Shown piece after piece: positions 16,099 to 26,421 of a stretch of 64,000 nt of DNA (position 1 is its first letter; each line of letters opens with the position of its first letter). The position numbers were made by a program, and so were the translations under genes. The stretch is from Bacillus sp. ISL-41 (GTDB lineage Bacteria > Bacillota > Bacilli > Bacillales > Cytobacillaceae). The notes under the pieces are model-generated. The model was not told where the DNA came from and searched no databases. It saw only the letters and a list, made by a program, of their open reading frames with translations. The stretch lies in NCBI RefSeq assembly GCF_018613235.1, contig NZ_JAGGQP010000044.1:1-64000 (forward strand). Reading direction: 5' to 3'.

Positions 16099-17028
16099 AT
16101 GAAACCAAATAAAAACAATAAATGGTCTTTTGGGCTTAAGATGTTAGGCGTTATCATTCTTGTCCTCTTTATTGCTGTGGGAGGATATGCATTTTATGTG
16201 TATAATTCTTTGTCCCAAGCAGTGGATACGATGCAGGAGCCGATTGAGCGTGAGAAGTCGGAAAAGCGTCCGGAGCCTGTTACTCTGGAACAAAAGCAGC
16301 CTTTTTCTGTTTTATTGTTAGGTGTGGATGAACGTGAAGGTGACAGGGGGCGCTCTGATACTATGATTGTCGTCACTGTGAATCCAGATACAAAAACAAC
16401 GAAAATGCTGAGCATTCCACGTGATACAAGGACCGAAATCATCGGTAAAGATTTTGAGGATAAAATAAATCATGCCTACGCCTTCGGCGGAGTTGAGATG
16501 TCGATGGATACGGTAGAAAACTTCCTTGATATCCCAATTGATTACTATATGAAAATCAATATGGAAGGCTTCAAGGATATTGTAGAAGCTGTAGATGGGA
16601 TAACTGTTCAAAATGACCTTGATTTCACGTATGAAGGTGATTATTTCCCAAAAGGTGACATTCATCTAAACGCTGATGAAGCCTTAAATTACTCCCGGAT
16701 GCGATACGAAGACCCCCGCGGCGACTTTGGGCGCCAATCTCGACAGCGTGAAATCATCAAGGGCGTAATCAAAAAAGGCGCGAGCTTTTCCTCTTTAACA
16801 AGATTCGATGAAATTTTTGATGCCTTAGGCAAAAACATCAAAACAAATATAAAGTTTGATGAAATGGTAGATATCCAGACGAATTACAAGGAATCGGCTG
16901 AAAGCATACAGCAATTGGAAATCAGCGGAAAGGGCGCAAAGATTGACGGCATCTATTATTTCATCGTAGCCGACGAAGAAAAACAAAAATTACAGCAAAC
17001 ATTAAAGGAGCATTTGGAACTGAAATAG
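16099..17028 (+). CDS. LytR-CpsA-Psr (LCP) family wall-polymer ligase
   Basis: LCP proteins attach wall teichoic acids or other glycopolymers from lipid carriers to peptidoglycan outside the membrane. The 309-aa product has a basic N-terminus, one membrane helix (about 12-32) and the LCP domain with LLLGVDEREGDRGRSDTM, MLSIPRDTRTEI and INHAYAFGG. ATG 16099 has TAGGA upstream and is preferred to ATG 16081, which has no RBS. It is very similar to the LCP protein at 45727. A terminator follows directly. Confidence 0.92.
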   Translation: MKPNKNNKWSFGLKMLGVIILVLFIAVGGYAFYVYNSLSQAVDTMQEPIEREKSEKRPEPVTLEQKQPFSVLLLGVDEREGDRGRSDTMIVVTVNPDTKTTKMLSIPRDTRTEIIGKDFEDKINHAYAFGGVEMSMDTVENFLDIPIDYYMKINMEGFKDIVEAVDGITVQNDLDFTYEGDYFPKGDIHLNADEALNYSRMRYEDPRGDFGRQSRQREIIKGVIKKGASFSSLTRFDEIFDALGKNIKTNIKFDEMVDIQTNYKESAESIQQLEISGKGAKIDGIYYFIVADEEKQKLQQTLKEHLELK

Positions 17029-17030
17029 AC

Positions 17031-17067
17031 AAAAAGCCATTCCTTCTTATAGATGGAATGGCTTTTT
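17031..17067 (+). terminator. Terminator of the LCP gene
   Basis: AAAAGCCATTCC pairs with GGAATGGCTTTT over an 11-base loop and continues into a T-run. Confidence 0.85.
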
Positions 17068-17174
17068 CGGGTTTAATATTGCTTAACCAGATGATTGAAT
17101 CAAACAGTGAATTAGCTAACTATTTACAGCCCCCATATCATTTTTTAAGTTTTGCTGGCGAATCCTCGATGCTG

Positions 17175-18539
17175 TTATTCCTCCCCGTCCCTTAATCGCT
17201 CAAAATATAAATAATCATCGTAGTTATCATATGGATTTTCAGCATTAAATTGGCTCCGGGCATGGTAATATTCCATACGGTAGGAATCTTCCGTCATCAA
17301 CTCTGCTCTTTCCTGATCAGATGGTTCATAATAAGGAGTCACGGTTGGACCAGTATAAGCAGCTTTGGGTTCTGGGCGCTTTTTGTCTTTATAAGTATAA
17401 ATACGCTCACTAAACGGAAGTTCGTGAATATTCACTTTCTGTATGATGATTTCCTTTATTTTTACCACCGGCTGGGTGCTGAATATGATTTCTTCATATT
17501 CAGTGACTGGATTGTCAGCTGCAGCGTTAATGGCTGCTCGGTACTCTGTGTTATTTTCCATATACCACTGCTGAATTTTTATACTATGAGAACAGTTCCA
17601 CTCTTCCTTTACCTTTTCAATCCGACTTTTCACGTCCTGTTCAGGATAACGGAATTCTACAATCTTTCTTTGGCCATGGTATACTACCGCCCCAGGATTA
17701 TTTGACCACCATTCCATCATCATCTTTGAATCCGCATTGTTCAAATAACCCATGAAGCGATTATCATACTCCGAGGAAGTTGATATCCTGAAGTTTTCAG
17801 CATCAGGATATGCTTCTAATTCATCAAATGGGTTACAATAAATTTTATCCCTCGGCTGATAAGCCGGGATAAATCCTCGATCATCCTCTCCTGATTCAAG
17901 CAATCGCTCGTATTCGTATTCTGCAAAGTCGAATCCATAATCAGATTCATCCCATTCGTAATTCTTTTCATAATAAACTGTTTTCGTGAATTTCAAAGAA
18001 ACGATCGCTTTTTTACCCGCATCAGCTAAAGATTCATGATCCAGCTGCTGTTTCGTGCCATCCAAATAAACTAATTCTATTCGTTGATTTTCAGGGCTTA
18101 AGTATTTTCCAAGCCTTTCCCCAAGTTCACCTGATTCATGCCATTTTTTTAACAATAACCCAAAAGCGGGGTCCTGCTTCTCGGCCAGCTTGATGGCAGA
18201 GGGAATTAACAAACTAAGATTCATTTTATTGAAGAAGGGCGCTATGACTATAGTAGAATTTAAAATAGATAATTGGCCTGCAAACTCCTTAAGCTTTCTC
18301 TCTTCCTCTGCTGAGAAAATAGCTTTGACAACCGTTGTTTCTAATTGGATTGTTTTTTTACAGGTTGTGCATTCAAACGTATGGTTTATAGCATCTTTCT
18401 TTTTAAGGACAAAATCTCCATCCCCGGAACATTCGCATAGTGTCCCAGTCAGTTTTTCTGAAGTTTCCCCATTAAACCAGGCTGATTTTATAAGAAATAA
18501 ATATTGGTTCTGATAGAATTTATTCATACTTGATCTCAT
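17175..18539 (-). CDS. Hypothetical zinc-ribbon protein, about 454 aa
   Basis: The frame opens at TTG-like codons from 18614, but ATG 18539 (MRSSMNKFYQ) or ATG 18527 is more likely; GAAGGG lies just upstream. Near the N-terminus it has a Cys pattern CEC...FECTTCKK, consistent with a small zinc ribbon. The rest is acidic, rich in Tyr and Trp (YEWDESDYGFDFAEYEY), with no membrane segment. I recognise no family. It lies shortly downstream of, and on the same strand as, the PD-(D/E)XK gene (18683-20005), so the two probably form one transcription unit. Confidence 0.7.
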   Translation of the reverse strand: MRSSMNKFYQNQYLFLIKSAWFNGETSEKLTGTLCECSGDGDFVLKKKDAINHTFECTTCKKTIQLETTVVKAIFSAEEERKLKEFAGQLSILNSTIVIAPFFNKMNLSLLIPSAIKLAEKQDPAFGLLLKKWHESGELGERLGKYLSPENQRIELVYLDGTKQQLDHESLADAGKKAIVSLKFTKTVYYEKNYEWDESDYGFDFAEYEYERLLESGEDDRGFIPAYQPRDKIYCNPFDELEAYPDAENFRISTSSEYDNRFMGYLNNADSKMMMEWWSNNPGAVVYHGQRKIVEFRYPEQDVKSRIEKVKEEWNCSHSIKIQQWYMENNTEYRAAINAAADNPVTEYEEIIFSTQPVVKIKEIIIQKVNIHELPFSERIYTYKDKKRPEPKAAYTGPTVTPYYEPSDQERAELMTEDSYRMEYYHARSQFNAENPYDNYDDYLYFERLRDGEE

Positions 18540-18682
18540 GACCCTTCGACTAATACTATTTAATTTAATTTTTAATAAAGCAAGATGCAACTGTGGCTCG
18601 CCAGAGTTCTGCAAGATAGCGACAGGTAACTCCCTTTAAAAGAAAATGCCTGCCACACTATGCCGGTATCTCCCTGTATCTC

Positions 18683-20005
18683 TCAGGAATCCTGATTCCA
18701 CTTCTTCAACTCATCAATTGTTTTCTTTATATCAATCAAACCTTCTTCTGTTGCTTGAATATAGTCTTTCCTCTGGGCAATGGTCATTGTTTTCCCTGCG
18801 CGCAATCTAGACGGCTTTTGCACCTGCAGTCCCTTCAACTCGGATTCTAATAAAACAGCACCCATGACCTTGCGCACCCTTGACAGATCCATCCCTTCTT
18901 CAGCTTCAAGTTTTACGCATAGCTTATTTTCCTCAAGCTGAAGGTAATAGCTTCTATCAGAAAGCGATTTCCACCAAAAGCCCCAAAAACCGCCCCGTCT
19001 GTTTGATACATATCCCCAATTGCCGTCAAACTCTTTTTGCAGCTCCATATAGAATCCCTGCCATGCAAAGTCATCCCAGTCCCTTACAGGAATGGTTCTG
19101 AACGCTTCATACTTTCTATCCAGCCACTCTAGCCTGGAAAGGTAATCGAGGAAAACATCATGATTGACGCCATTCTCTCTTCCACGCCTTAAAATAGGAA
19201 GCATATGTTTTCTTGTTAATGGAAAGTAGTGTGCAGCAGTTACAGAATGATAATTGCTCTGATCGGCAATTTTATAGTAAATCGGCAATTGAATCCATTC
19301 AGGGTTCCGTCTCGCTACGGCTTCCGAGTATCGAATAAGTTGATTCGAATGGTCTTTTGTGAACGTCTTGTCTTCTATTAAAATTGCATACTGGTCATTT
19401 ACTATTGCTAGCACATCAAGGCCTTCATACTGTTTCTCAATGGTGATATTTTTAATCACTGGGACAGGCTCTTCATGTACATTGAAAATCATCGAAATAA
19501 AATCAAGCGCTGCCTGGTGCAATGGTTTATTGTTTGAGCGATAAACCTCATGGCTCCAGGCTATAAGCCAGCACAAAAACGCATCCTGTGATAACTCACT
19601 CGTCGCATAATTAAATAAGTTTGGCTGCTCGATCCCATAAGACTCACTGTCACGGGCATTTTCCAGAAGGGTTTCGACATCATGATTCCCGGTATATTCC
19701 TCCCAGTATCCCCTACCAAGGATGGATAGATAATGTACTGGCGGCCAAATCACCCTATCCTTCAAATCTACAATTCTTCCTTGTTCATCAGGATAAATCA
19801 GCAACAAACGCTCGCCATCCTGCTGGTACTTAATTTCCGGTACAGGTTCAACCCGCTTCATATAGCCACATTTCTGGTCTGAACACATATATACAGGGTG
19901 AACAACGACTTTGATCCCACCATCTTCGGTCTCGCTGTTTTTCTCCCAAACCTTCTCAATTACATTAGCTCCGCAACGCGGACAAGTATAACCGTTCATC
20001 CTCAT
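18683..20005 (-). CDS. Zinc-ribbon plus PD-(D/E)XK nuclease family protein
   Basis: The 440-aa product has an N-terminal zinc ribbon (C8-x2-C11 and C41-x4-C46) and a central nuclease fold of the PD-(D/E)XK type (PDDEXK_4-like): E138 (SELSQDAFLCWLI), D197 (GLDVLAIV), E211-x-K213 (ILIEDKT) and Q222 (NQLIRYSE). Such proteins cut or bind DNA and are often found in defence or mobile regions, though their roles are mostly unknown. GAGGAG precedes the ATG by 7 bases. It shares a unit with the zinc-ribbon gene downstream. Confidence 0.8.
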   Translation of the reverse strand: MRMNGYTCPRCGANVIEKVWEKNSETEDGGIKVVVHPVYMCSDQKCGYMKRVEPVPEIKYQQDGERLLLIYPDEQGRIVDLKDRVIWPPVHYLSILGRGYWEEYTGNHDVETLLENARDSESYGIEQPNLFNYATSELSQDAFLCWLIAWSHEVYRSNNKPLHQAALDFISMIFNVHEEPVPVIKNITIEKQYEGLDVLAIVNDQYAILIEDKTFTKDHSNQLIRYSEAVARRNPEWIQLPIYYKIADQSNYHSVTAAHYFPLTRKHMLPILRRGRENGVNHDVFLDYLSRLEWLDRKYEAFRTIPVRDWDDFAWQGFYMELQKEFDGNWGYVSNRRGGFWGFWWKSLSDRSYYLQLEENKLCVKLEAEEGMDLSRVRKVMGAVLLESELKGLQVQKPSRLRAGKTMTIAQRKDYIQATEEGLIDIKKTIDELKKWNQDS

Positions 20006-20225
20006 TCACCATCTCCTCTATTTGCTTCTTGCCAGCAACTAAAAGTTTGTTTGGCACACATGGAAACTCTATATTTGGTATATCGGACAAAAGACCTACC
20101 CATGAAGTTTTCCCCAAATAATTTCTATTTTTATGTAAAAACCTTATCTTGAACAATAACTACTGTATTATATAGAACAGGATTCCCCAAGTTCTTGTCA
20201 TATTCTTATGTAAGAGGTGATCTGG

Positions 20226-20513
20226 ATGTTTCACAACTTTATAAAGTTCAACATAAAACTAACTCCTGTTTATTTATTCTTTACTCTCCTATTAATATTC
20301 GGCATTGCCCTGACCGGAGACAGGGAGACATATATTTCAGATATGGCAGCGGTAATCGCACAAATCGTTAGATTACTTTTGATTCCTAATCTTGTTTATA
20401 TGTTCCGTCATAGAAAAAAGGTTGGCAGTTTCTTGGGATTAATTGGGGTTTTACCTCTCATTGCACTCCCTTTCATATTGATTGCGATATTGATGAGAAT
20501 AATTTACTTATAA
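20226..20513 (+). CDS. Small membrane protein, 95 aa
   Basis: AGAGGTG precedes ATG 20226, which is chosen over GTG 20217. The product has two to three hydrophobic helices (about residues 9-27, 38-57 and 68-92) separated by a basic loop (FRHRKKVG). No family is recognised. It diverges from the nuclease gene and precedes a decayed sigma-factor region. Confidence 0.65.
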   Translation: MFHNFIKFNIKLTPVYLFFTLLLIFGIALTGDRETYISDMAAVIAQIVRLLLIPNLVYMFRHRKKVGSFLGLIGVLPLIALPFILIAILMRIIYL

Positions 20514-20586
20514 AAAAAGTTTTTTATTAATGTCACCGAAATCAACTTTTTATTTTTGTCGATCGTCTAAACAGGGAAGCTAAATT

Positions 20587-21259
20587 GTGGGTGAAGCAGT
20601 GGAGAGAGAGGAAGCGATTGTTGAACTGATGGAACGCTTTGGCACAGATGTTTTGCATCTTGCTTATTCATATGTACGGAATAGGCAGACTGCGGAGGAC
20701 CTGGCTAAGGAGATTTTCTTGAAGTGCTACAAGAGGTTTGACACATTCAAGGGAAATTTGCAGGTACAGACTTGGCTTTATCGTATTGCCTCTAATCATT
20801 TCACGGATTATTTGAAAAGCTAGAACCATCGACAGGTTTTGGTTACAGGCTATATCTCGGCGAAACTTTCTGGCCATCATAAAGAATCACCTTTTACACT
20901 CGAAAAAATATCTGAAACGGATTACCGAATTATCCAGACTCAGAATTTTGAAGATGGCAGGGTCCAAAAATTTTCCGCTGGCTTTGGGTTCGATTCTGGA
21001 TCCTGGAAAATAACTTCAATGGAAACCAGAAGAACTGAGCGCTCCCCGGCTTGAGGAGCAGGAAGCCGTCGACTTGCTGAACAAATACAATAGTGTTAGG
21101 GAAGCCGCCTTTAAAGATGCATTGGATCAGCCAAATTTTAAGTTCCGAACGTATAAAACGAAAGAGAAATTTTATCAGTTATTCCTTGATTTCATGTCGA
21201 GAGATGAGGTTGCCGACAAATGGGTAATAGATGCTAGAAACATTACTGAAGAAAACTGA
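20587..21259 (+). pseudogene. Wrecked ECF sigma factor joined to the tail of another gene
   Basis: Codons 20587-20820 encode sigma-70 region 2 of an ECF factor (HLAYSYVRNRQTAEDLAKEI, WLYRIASNHFTDYLKS). A TAG at 20821 sits where family members often have Trp, next to NHRQV. The same frame then changes character into GYISAKLSGHHKESPFTLEK and FEDGRVQKFSAGFGFDSG, which looks like the C-terminal part of a secreted Bacillus protein, so an internal deletion probably fused two genes. A frame change near the CCCC run at 21044-21047 lets the reading continue as LEEQEAVDLLNKYNSV to the end at 21259. Region 4 of the sigma factor is missing. It is therefore not expected to work as a sigma factor. Confidence 0.75.
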
Positions 21260-21265
21260 AGCACA

Positions 21266-21343
21266 GGGACGGTTCTACTGCTTGTTTTTCAAGCAGTAGA
21301 ACCGTCCCCATGATTGACGAGCACGAGAACCGTCCCTCTGCTT
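21266..21343. repeat. Inverted repeat of the GGGACGGTTCT family plus a third half-site
   Basis: GGGACGGTTCTACTGCTT (21266-21283) pairs perfectly with 21291-21308 around a 7-base loop. A further half copy, AGCACGAGAACCGTCCC followed by TCTGCTT, lies at 21320-21343. The arms of the first hairpin differ from those at 15983 (TACTGCTT against TCGTGCTT) but still pair perfectly. Confidence 0.85.
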
Positions 21344-21426
21344 ACCCATACCATATCGTTATACAAAGCAGTGCGGAGATGTTAATGTGAAGAAAGATGG
21401 TAAATAAATGGTAAGGGTGAAAAGTG

Positions 21427-22044
21427 ATGAATAAAATAACTACGATTTTGTTAAGCGCTATTTTAGCCTCTAGCCTCTTTGTATTCAATGGTGATGCAAA
21501 AGCCAGCTCATTTAGTGACATCAACAATCACTGGGCAAAGGAAGAAATGGAGTATTTGGTGCAGAAAGGGATTATCGGTGGTTATGCTGATGGCACTTTC
21601 AGGCCGAATGAAATTGTCACCCGAGCTCAAGCTGCGATTATGATTGGCCGCGCACTGGGATTACCGGGAGAACAGCCGGTTGACACAAGGTTTCCTGATG
21701 TTCCAGCAAGTGTGACGGGTTCAGGTTATATTCATGAGTTGGAACTGATCGACGTACTGACCGGATATGGTGACGGGACTTATCGCCCTCATCAACCAGT
21801 AAACCGGGGAGATGCAACCGTTCATTTAATACGATCAGGCCTCGCACCTTCAGATCAGCAGCCATATCCAGAAAATCCATTCACAGATGTTTCTTCAAGC
21901 CAGCTTTCAGGACCTTTCGTCATCATCGCTTACCATAACGGCATTGTAGACGGTTATGCAGATAAAACATTCCGTCCATATGAACCGATTACCCGCGCCC
22001 AATTTTCGGTCTTTCTATCACGGTCTTTGCAAAGTAAAAAATAA
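21427..22044 (+). CDS. Secreted SLH protein, 205 aa
   Basis: The product is little more than a signal peptide (ending DAKA) and three SLH repeats (about residues 27-70, 85-130 and 150-203) with FSDI, GYADGTFRP and TRAQ motifs. It should bind the secondary wall polymer. AAGGGTGA precedes ATG 21427. A strong terminator follows. It is the third SLH protein in the window, consistent with an S-layer or SLH-decorated wall. Confidence 0.9.
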   Translation: MNKITTILLSAILASSLFVFNGDAKASSFSDINNHWAKEEMEYLVQKGIIGGYADGTFRPNEIVTRAQAAIMIGRALGLPGEQPVDTRFPDVPASVTGSGYIHELELIDVLTGYGDGTYRPHQPVNRGDATVHLIRSGLAPSDQQPYPENPFTDVSSSQLSGPFVIIAYHNGIVDGYADKTFRPYEPITRAQFSVFLSRSLQSKK

Positions 22045-22078
22045 ACTAAGCAGATGAATCTCAGTCTTACATCATGGA

Positions 22079-22115
22079 AGAAGCTCGGCTGTTTAAACAG
22101 CCGGGCTTCTTTTTG
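22079..22115 (+). terminator. Terminator of the 205-aa SLH gene
   Basis: AGAAGCTCGGCTG pairs with CAGCCGGGCTTCT (one G-U pair) over a TTTAAA loop and runs into five T. Confidence 0.85.
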
Positions 22116-22274
22116 GCTTTCCCCCATTATTTTTACCGAAGGAGGCAGCAAATTAGTCATTTCTAACCATAGATATATGTCGTAATTCATCCATGTCTAT
22201 TAATTAAATCATAAAAAGCCGGCCACAGGATCACACCCATGCCCGACCTTTAACTCTATAATTCTCTTTTGCTG

Positions 22275-23042
22275 CTAATACCCTGTCTCAACCATTCTAA
22301 TGAAATCCTCTAAAGTATGTTCTTGCAGGATCATAATCCGAGGCAGTTCATATCGGTAACTTTGATCTGTGCTGATTCCGCCGCCTACTTTGAATGCGCC
22401 TTTAAACCCTAATTCCTCTAAAACGGAGATTGTATCGGCATTATAGCTTCCATATGGATAGGCGAAGGTATTTGTTGTTCTTCCAGTTAACTCTTTAAGG
22501 GCACTCGTTGCTTCATTGATTTCTGTGTATTGCTGCTCCCTGCTTAGATCGGCAAGCGCTGGATGTGTTACTGAATGATTTTGGATATCTACCCCGTTCT
22601 CCATTACGGTTAGAAGTTCATTAGAAGTCATATTCCAGCTTCCATCCACCCAATTGGACACCGTGAATTGAGTAGCCTTCATTCCATATTTCTGCAGAAC
22701 AGGATATACATACGGATAAAAATCATTTGAATTGTCATCAAACGTCAGGAGAATTGGCTTCTTTGGCATGGCCGCTTTTTTATCAAGAATGTTAAAATAT
22801 TGCTTCATTGTTAAAGTGCGGTAGCCATTTTCATGAAGATAAGCCATATGTTTTTCGAATTCTTCTAGACTGAATTGATAGGGATTATTCGGGTCAGGAT
22901 TAGGTTTCACAACATGATAAAGCAGGACAGGAATTTCAACCTGCTCAGTTTGTTTAGCGCTGGCTGGCAGCTGATATTGAGTACTTGCAATTAGTAATAG
23001 AATCAAAGCCATAAACAGTCCTTTAAATTTTTTCATCCGCAC
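22275..23042 (-). CDS. Secreted polysaccharide deacetylase (NodB/CE4-like)
   Basis: The 255-aa product has a signal peptide (ending PASA) and a NodB domain with motif 1 LTFDDN (D102, D103), motif 2 NHSVTHP (H156, H160) and motif 3 AYPYGSY. Family members remove acetyl groups from peptidoglycan, chitin or xylan. Its place just downstream of the GH10 xylanase on the same strand makes acetyl-xylan a possible substrate; this is inference. AGGAGGG stands 4-5 bases before GTG 23042 and 10 before ATG 23036; either may be the start. Confidence 0.88.
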   Translation of the reverse strand: MRMKKFKGLFMALILLLIASTQYQLPASAKQTEQVEIPVLLYHVVKPNPDPNNPYQFSLEEFEKHMAYLHENGYRTLTMKQYFNILDKKAAMPKKPILLTFDDNSNDFYPYVYPVLQKYGMKATQFTVSNWVDGSWNMTSNELLTVMENGVDIQNHSVTHPALADLSREQQYTEINEATSALKELTGRTTNTFAYPYGSYNADTISVLEELGFKGAFKVGGGISTDQSYRYELPRIMILQEHTLEDFIRMVETGY

Positions 23043-23062
23043 CGTTCCCTCCTATTTTTAGC

Positions 23063-23101
23063 TGCATCCACTTTGTTGATAAGGACAACAAAGTGGATGC
23101 A
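23063..23101. other. Perfect 16-bp hairpin between xylanase and deacetylase genes
   Basis: TGCATCCACTTTGTTG (23063-23078) pairs perfectly with 23086-23101 over a 7-base loop. No T-run follows on the minus strand, and the RBS of the deacetylase begins just beyond it. It may stabilise or punctuate the mRNA rather than end it. Confidence 0.6.
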
Positions 23102-23147
23102 GGAATTCCCAAGGAAATCAATAAAATGCAGTTATTAATCTAAAATT

Positions 23148-24374
<1,227 letters not shown>

Positions 24375-24398
24375 TCAGTTTTCTTGGTCAGGAACATA

Positions 24399-24412
24399 AG
24401 AAAGGGCTTTCA
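24399..24412 (-). promoter_or_regulatory. cre-like CcpA site upstream of the xylanase gene
   Basis: On the minus strand TGAAAGCCCTTTCT matches 13 of 14 positions of the cre consensus TGWAARCGYTWNCW. Position between the candidate XylR operator and the xylanase start suits glucose repression. Confidence 0.45.
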
Positions 24413-24472
24413 TAGAGGTGTAAAAAAATAGGCAGCAGTTACCTGACGTAAGAAGATTATATCAGCACTAAA

Positions 24473-24499
24473 CTTTGTTTATCCACTTAATAAACTAAT
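24473..24499. promoter_or_regulatory. Candidate XylR operator upstream of the xylanase
   Basis: The 27-bp stretch CTTTGTTT-N11-AAACTAAT agrees with the xylA operator (36923-36949) at 20 of 27 positions, including almost all of both half-sites. It lies between the divergent xylanase and sensor-kinase genes. The remainder of 24303-24666 shows no gene. Confidence 0.55.
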
Positions 24500-24666
24500 A
24501 ATTTAAAGTTTTCTCTAAAAATGATAAAATATGACTAGATGGAAATTAAGCCATTTGCATCCTAAATTTTTGTACATTTTACCTGAAATAGACATATCAA
24601 CAGCTACTAAGAAAGGAGATATAATAGTAAGTACAAATACTCATAGAAAAGAAAGGCGAACTCCCC

Positions 24667-26421
24667 GTGCTGAAACAACTAAAAAAGTGGAACACATTAC
24701 GCAACCAGATTCTATTTATCTTTTTGATTGTCATGGTCATTGTCTTATTGATCGTCAGTCTTCTAACATTAGGACAAGTCTCGGCACTGCTCCAGAACAA
24801 CGCCGAAAAGCAAATACAGCAAGTAGCGATTGAAGCCAATGGGCGAATCGAATCTCTTTACGAGCAGATCAATATGAATTCAAAGCTTGTCATAACAGAT
24901 GAAGGGGTTCAAAGAATCTTAACGGATGTCCATGACGGAAAACAGGTATCTTTTAGCGACAGGCAGCAATTAATGGGGCATATCAACCGGATCATCGGGA
25001 ATACGGATGGGATTTTTTCCTTTCAGCTGTTTTCTGAAAAAAAGCAGCGGATCCTCCCACTTGATGAGGATGAACTAATAAACCGAATCGGCAAAAAGTG
25101 GATTGATGAAGCATATAAGGCAAGAGGACGGATCGTTTGGATTGGTGAAGATCCAAATGATAAAAACTACTACCTGGCCATCCGGAGAGTTAATTTAATG
25201 GAAAGACAATATAGAAATGGCGGCTATCTTTTAATCAGTATTAACCGGAATCATTTTCATTTTGCGAATGAAAAATATGAGAATGACCAATACTCGATTC
25301 TTTTGGATCAAGATCAAAATCCGATCATCCAAAATTATACCGGCGATATCGAGAGTATCATTGAAAGCAAAGAAAACGTCGTGCAGCTAAATGAGCGGGA
25401 TTATATCGTAACAAAGCAAACATCAAGCCTTACAGGGTGGACTGTCTTCATTTTAACTCCTGTCAGTGAGCTGACTGAGGGAATGTCCTGGATCAGGAAC
25501 GGCATCATTTTGTCTGGAGTGGTCGGCCTCATCATTTTTTCCATCAGTTCTTTCTTTTTATCTACCTTGATCACAAGCCCGATATTAAGATTGACAAAAA
25601 CCATGCGGCGAGCTGGAGATGGTTCATTAACACAGAATCCGGAAGTGTATTCCGTTAATGAAATCAATGAATTAAACAGTACCTATAACCAACTGGTAAA
25701 AGAAACGAACCACTTGATGCAGATGGTTTATCAGAAGGAGATTTTAAGAAGCCAAAGTGAATTGAAAGCGCTTCAGGCGCAAATTAACCCGCATTTCCTT
25801 TTCAATACGCTGGATGCGCTTCATTGGTCTCTTGATGAAAAAGATGAGGAAGAGCTTGCTGAACTGGTAGTGGCCATGTCCGATTTATTCCGTTATACCA
25901 TTACAAAAGAAACCGATGATGACTGGGTGGACCTAAAAGACGAAATCAAGCACATCAGCGACTATATGGAAATCATGAAAATGCGTTTTGGCAATAGGCT
26001 GCAATGGCATGTCTCAGTCCCGGAAAAATATGAGCATGTCAGGATCCCTAAATTGATCATACAGCCTCTGGTGGAAAACGCAGCCCTCCATGGAGCTGGA
26101 AATAAAACAGGAAACTGCCAGATTTCTGTAATCGTAGAACCCGTCAAATATGAAAACGAAGAACGGATTCGTATCATCGTAAAAGATGATGGATCCGGGA
26201 TGGACTCAGAGCGGCTGTCACAGATTATCCAGAACATTGAAGATGGCGGTACCTCCTCTGCGAGCGGAAAAGGGATGGCCATTTCAAATGTCTATAAGCG
26301 CTTAAAACTATATTACCAGGGCATTTCACACACAGACCTTTTGATTGAGAGTGAGTTGGACCGGGGAACTCGGATTACGTTCGAACTACCGATTGAAGGA
26401 GGCGAAAAGAATGTTGTCTAA
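24667..26421 (+). CDS. Sensor histidine kinase, YesM/LytS type
   Basis: The 584-aa membrane kinase has two membrane helices (about residues 14-36 and 278-300) flanking an extracellular sensor, then a HAMP linker, the His-kinase signature QINPHFLFNTLDALHW with the phosphorylated His, and a HATPase domain with PLVENAALHGAG and DDGSGM. It should sense an extracellular sugar or the sugar-bound binding protein and phosphorylate the response regulator encoded by the overlapping next gene. The start is GTG, with AAAGGCGA upstream. Together with its partner it probably controls the adjacent sugar transporter, as in related Bacillus loci. Confidence 0.9.
   Translation: MLKQLKKWNTLRNQILFIFLIVMVIVLLIVSLLTLGQVSALLQNNAEKQIQQVAIEANGRIESLYEQINMNSKLVITDEGVQRILTDVHDGKQVSFSDRQQLMGHINRIIGNTDGIFSFQLFSEKKQRILPLDEDELINRIGKKWIDEAYKARGRIVWIGEDPNDKNYYLAIRRVNLMERQYRNGGYLLISINRNHFHFANEKYENDQYSILLDQDQNPIIQNYTGDIESIIESKENVVQLNERDYIVTKQTSSLTGWTVFILTPVSELTEGMSWIRNGIILSGVVGLIIFSISSFFLSTLITSPILRLTKTMRRAGDGSLTQNPEVYSVNEINELNSTYNQLVKETNHLMQMVYQKEILRSQSELKALQAQINPHFLFNTLDALHWSLDEKDEEELAELVVAMSDLFRYTITKETDDDWVDLKDEIKHISDYMEIMKMRFGNRLQWHVSVPEKYEHVRIPKLIIQPLVENAALHGAGNKTGNCQISVIVEPVKYENEERIRIIVKDDGSGMDSERLSQIIQNIEDGGTSSASGKGMAISNVYKRLKLYYQGISHTDLLIESELDRGTRITFELPIEGGEKNVV

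Noticed and set aside
19965-20156. 63-codon minus-strand frame overlapping the nuclease start
   Set aside because: It starts with TTG without a good RBS and overlaps the nuclease gene. Its composition is plausible for coding, so a decayed gene end remains possible, but support is too weak to list.
20587-20823. Functional ECF sigma factor
   Set aside because: It stops after region 2, lacks region 4 needed for -35 recognition, and the frame continues into unrelated sequence.
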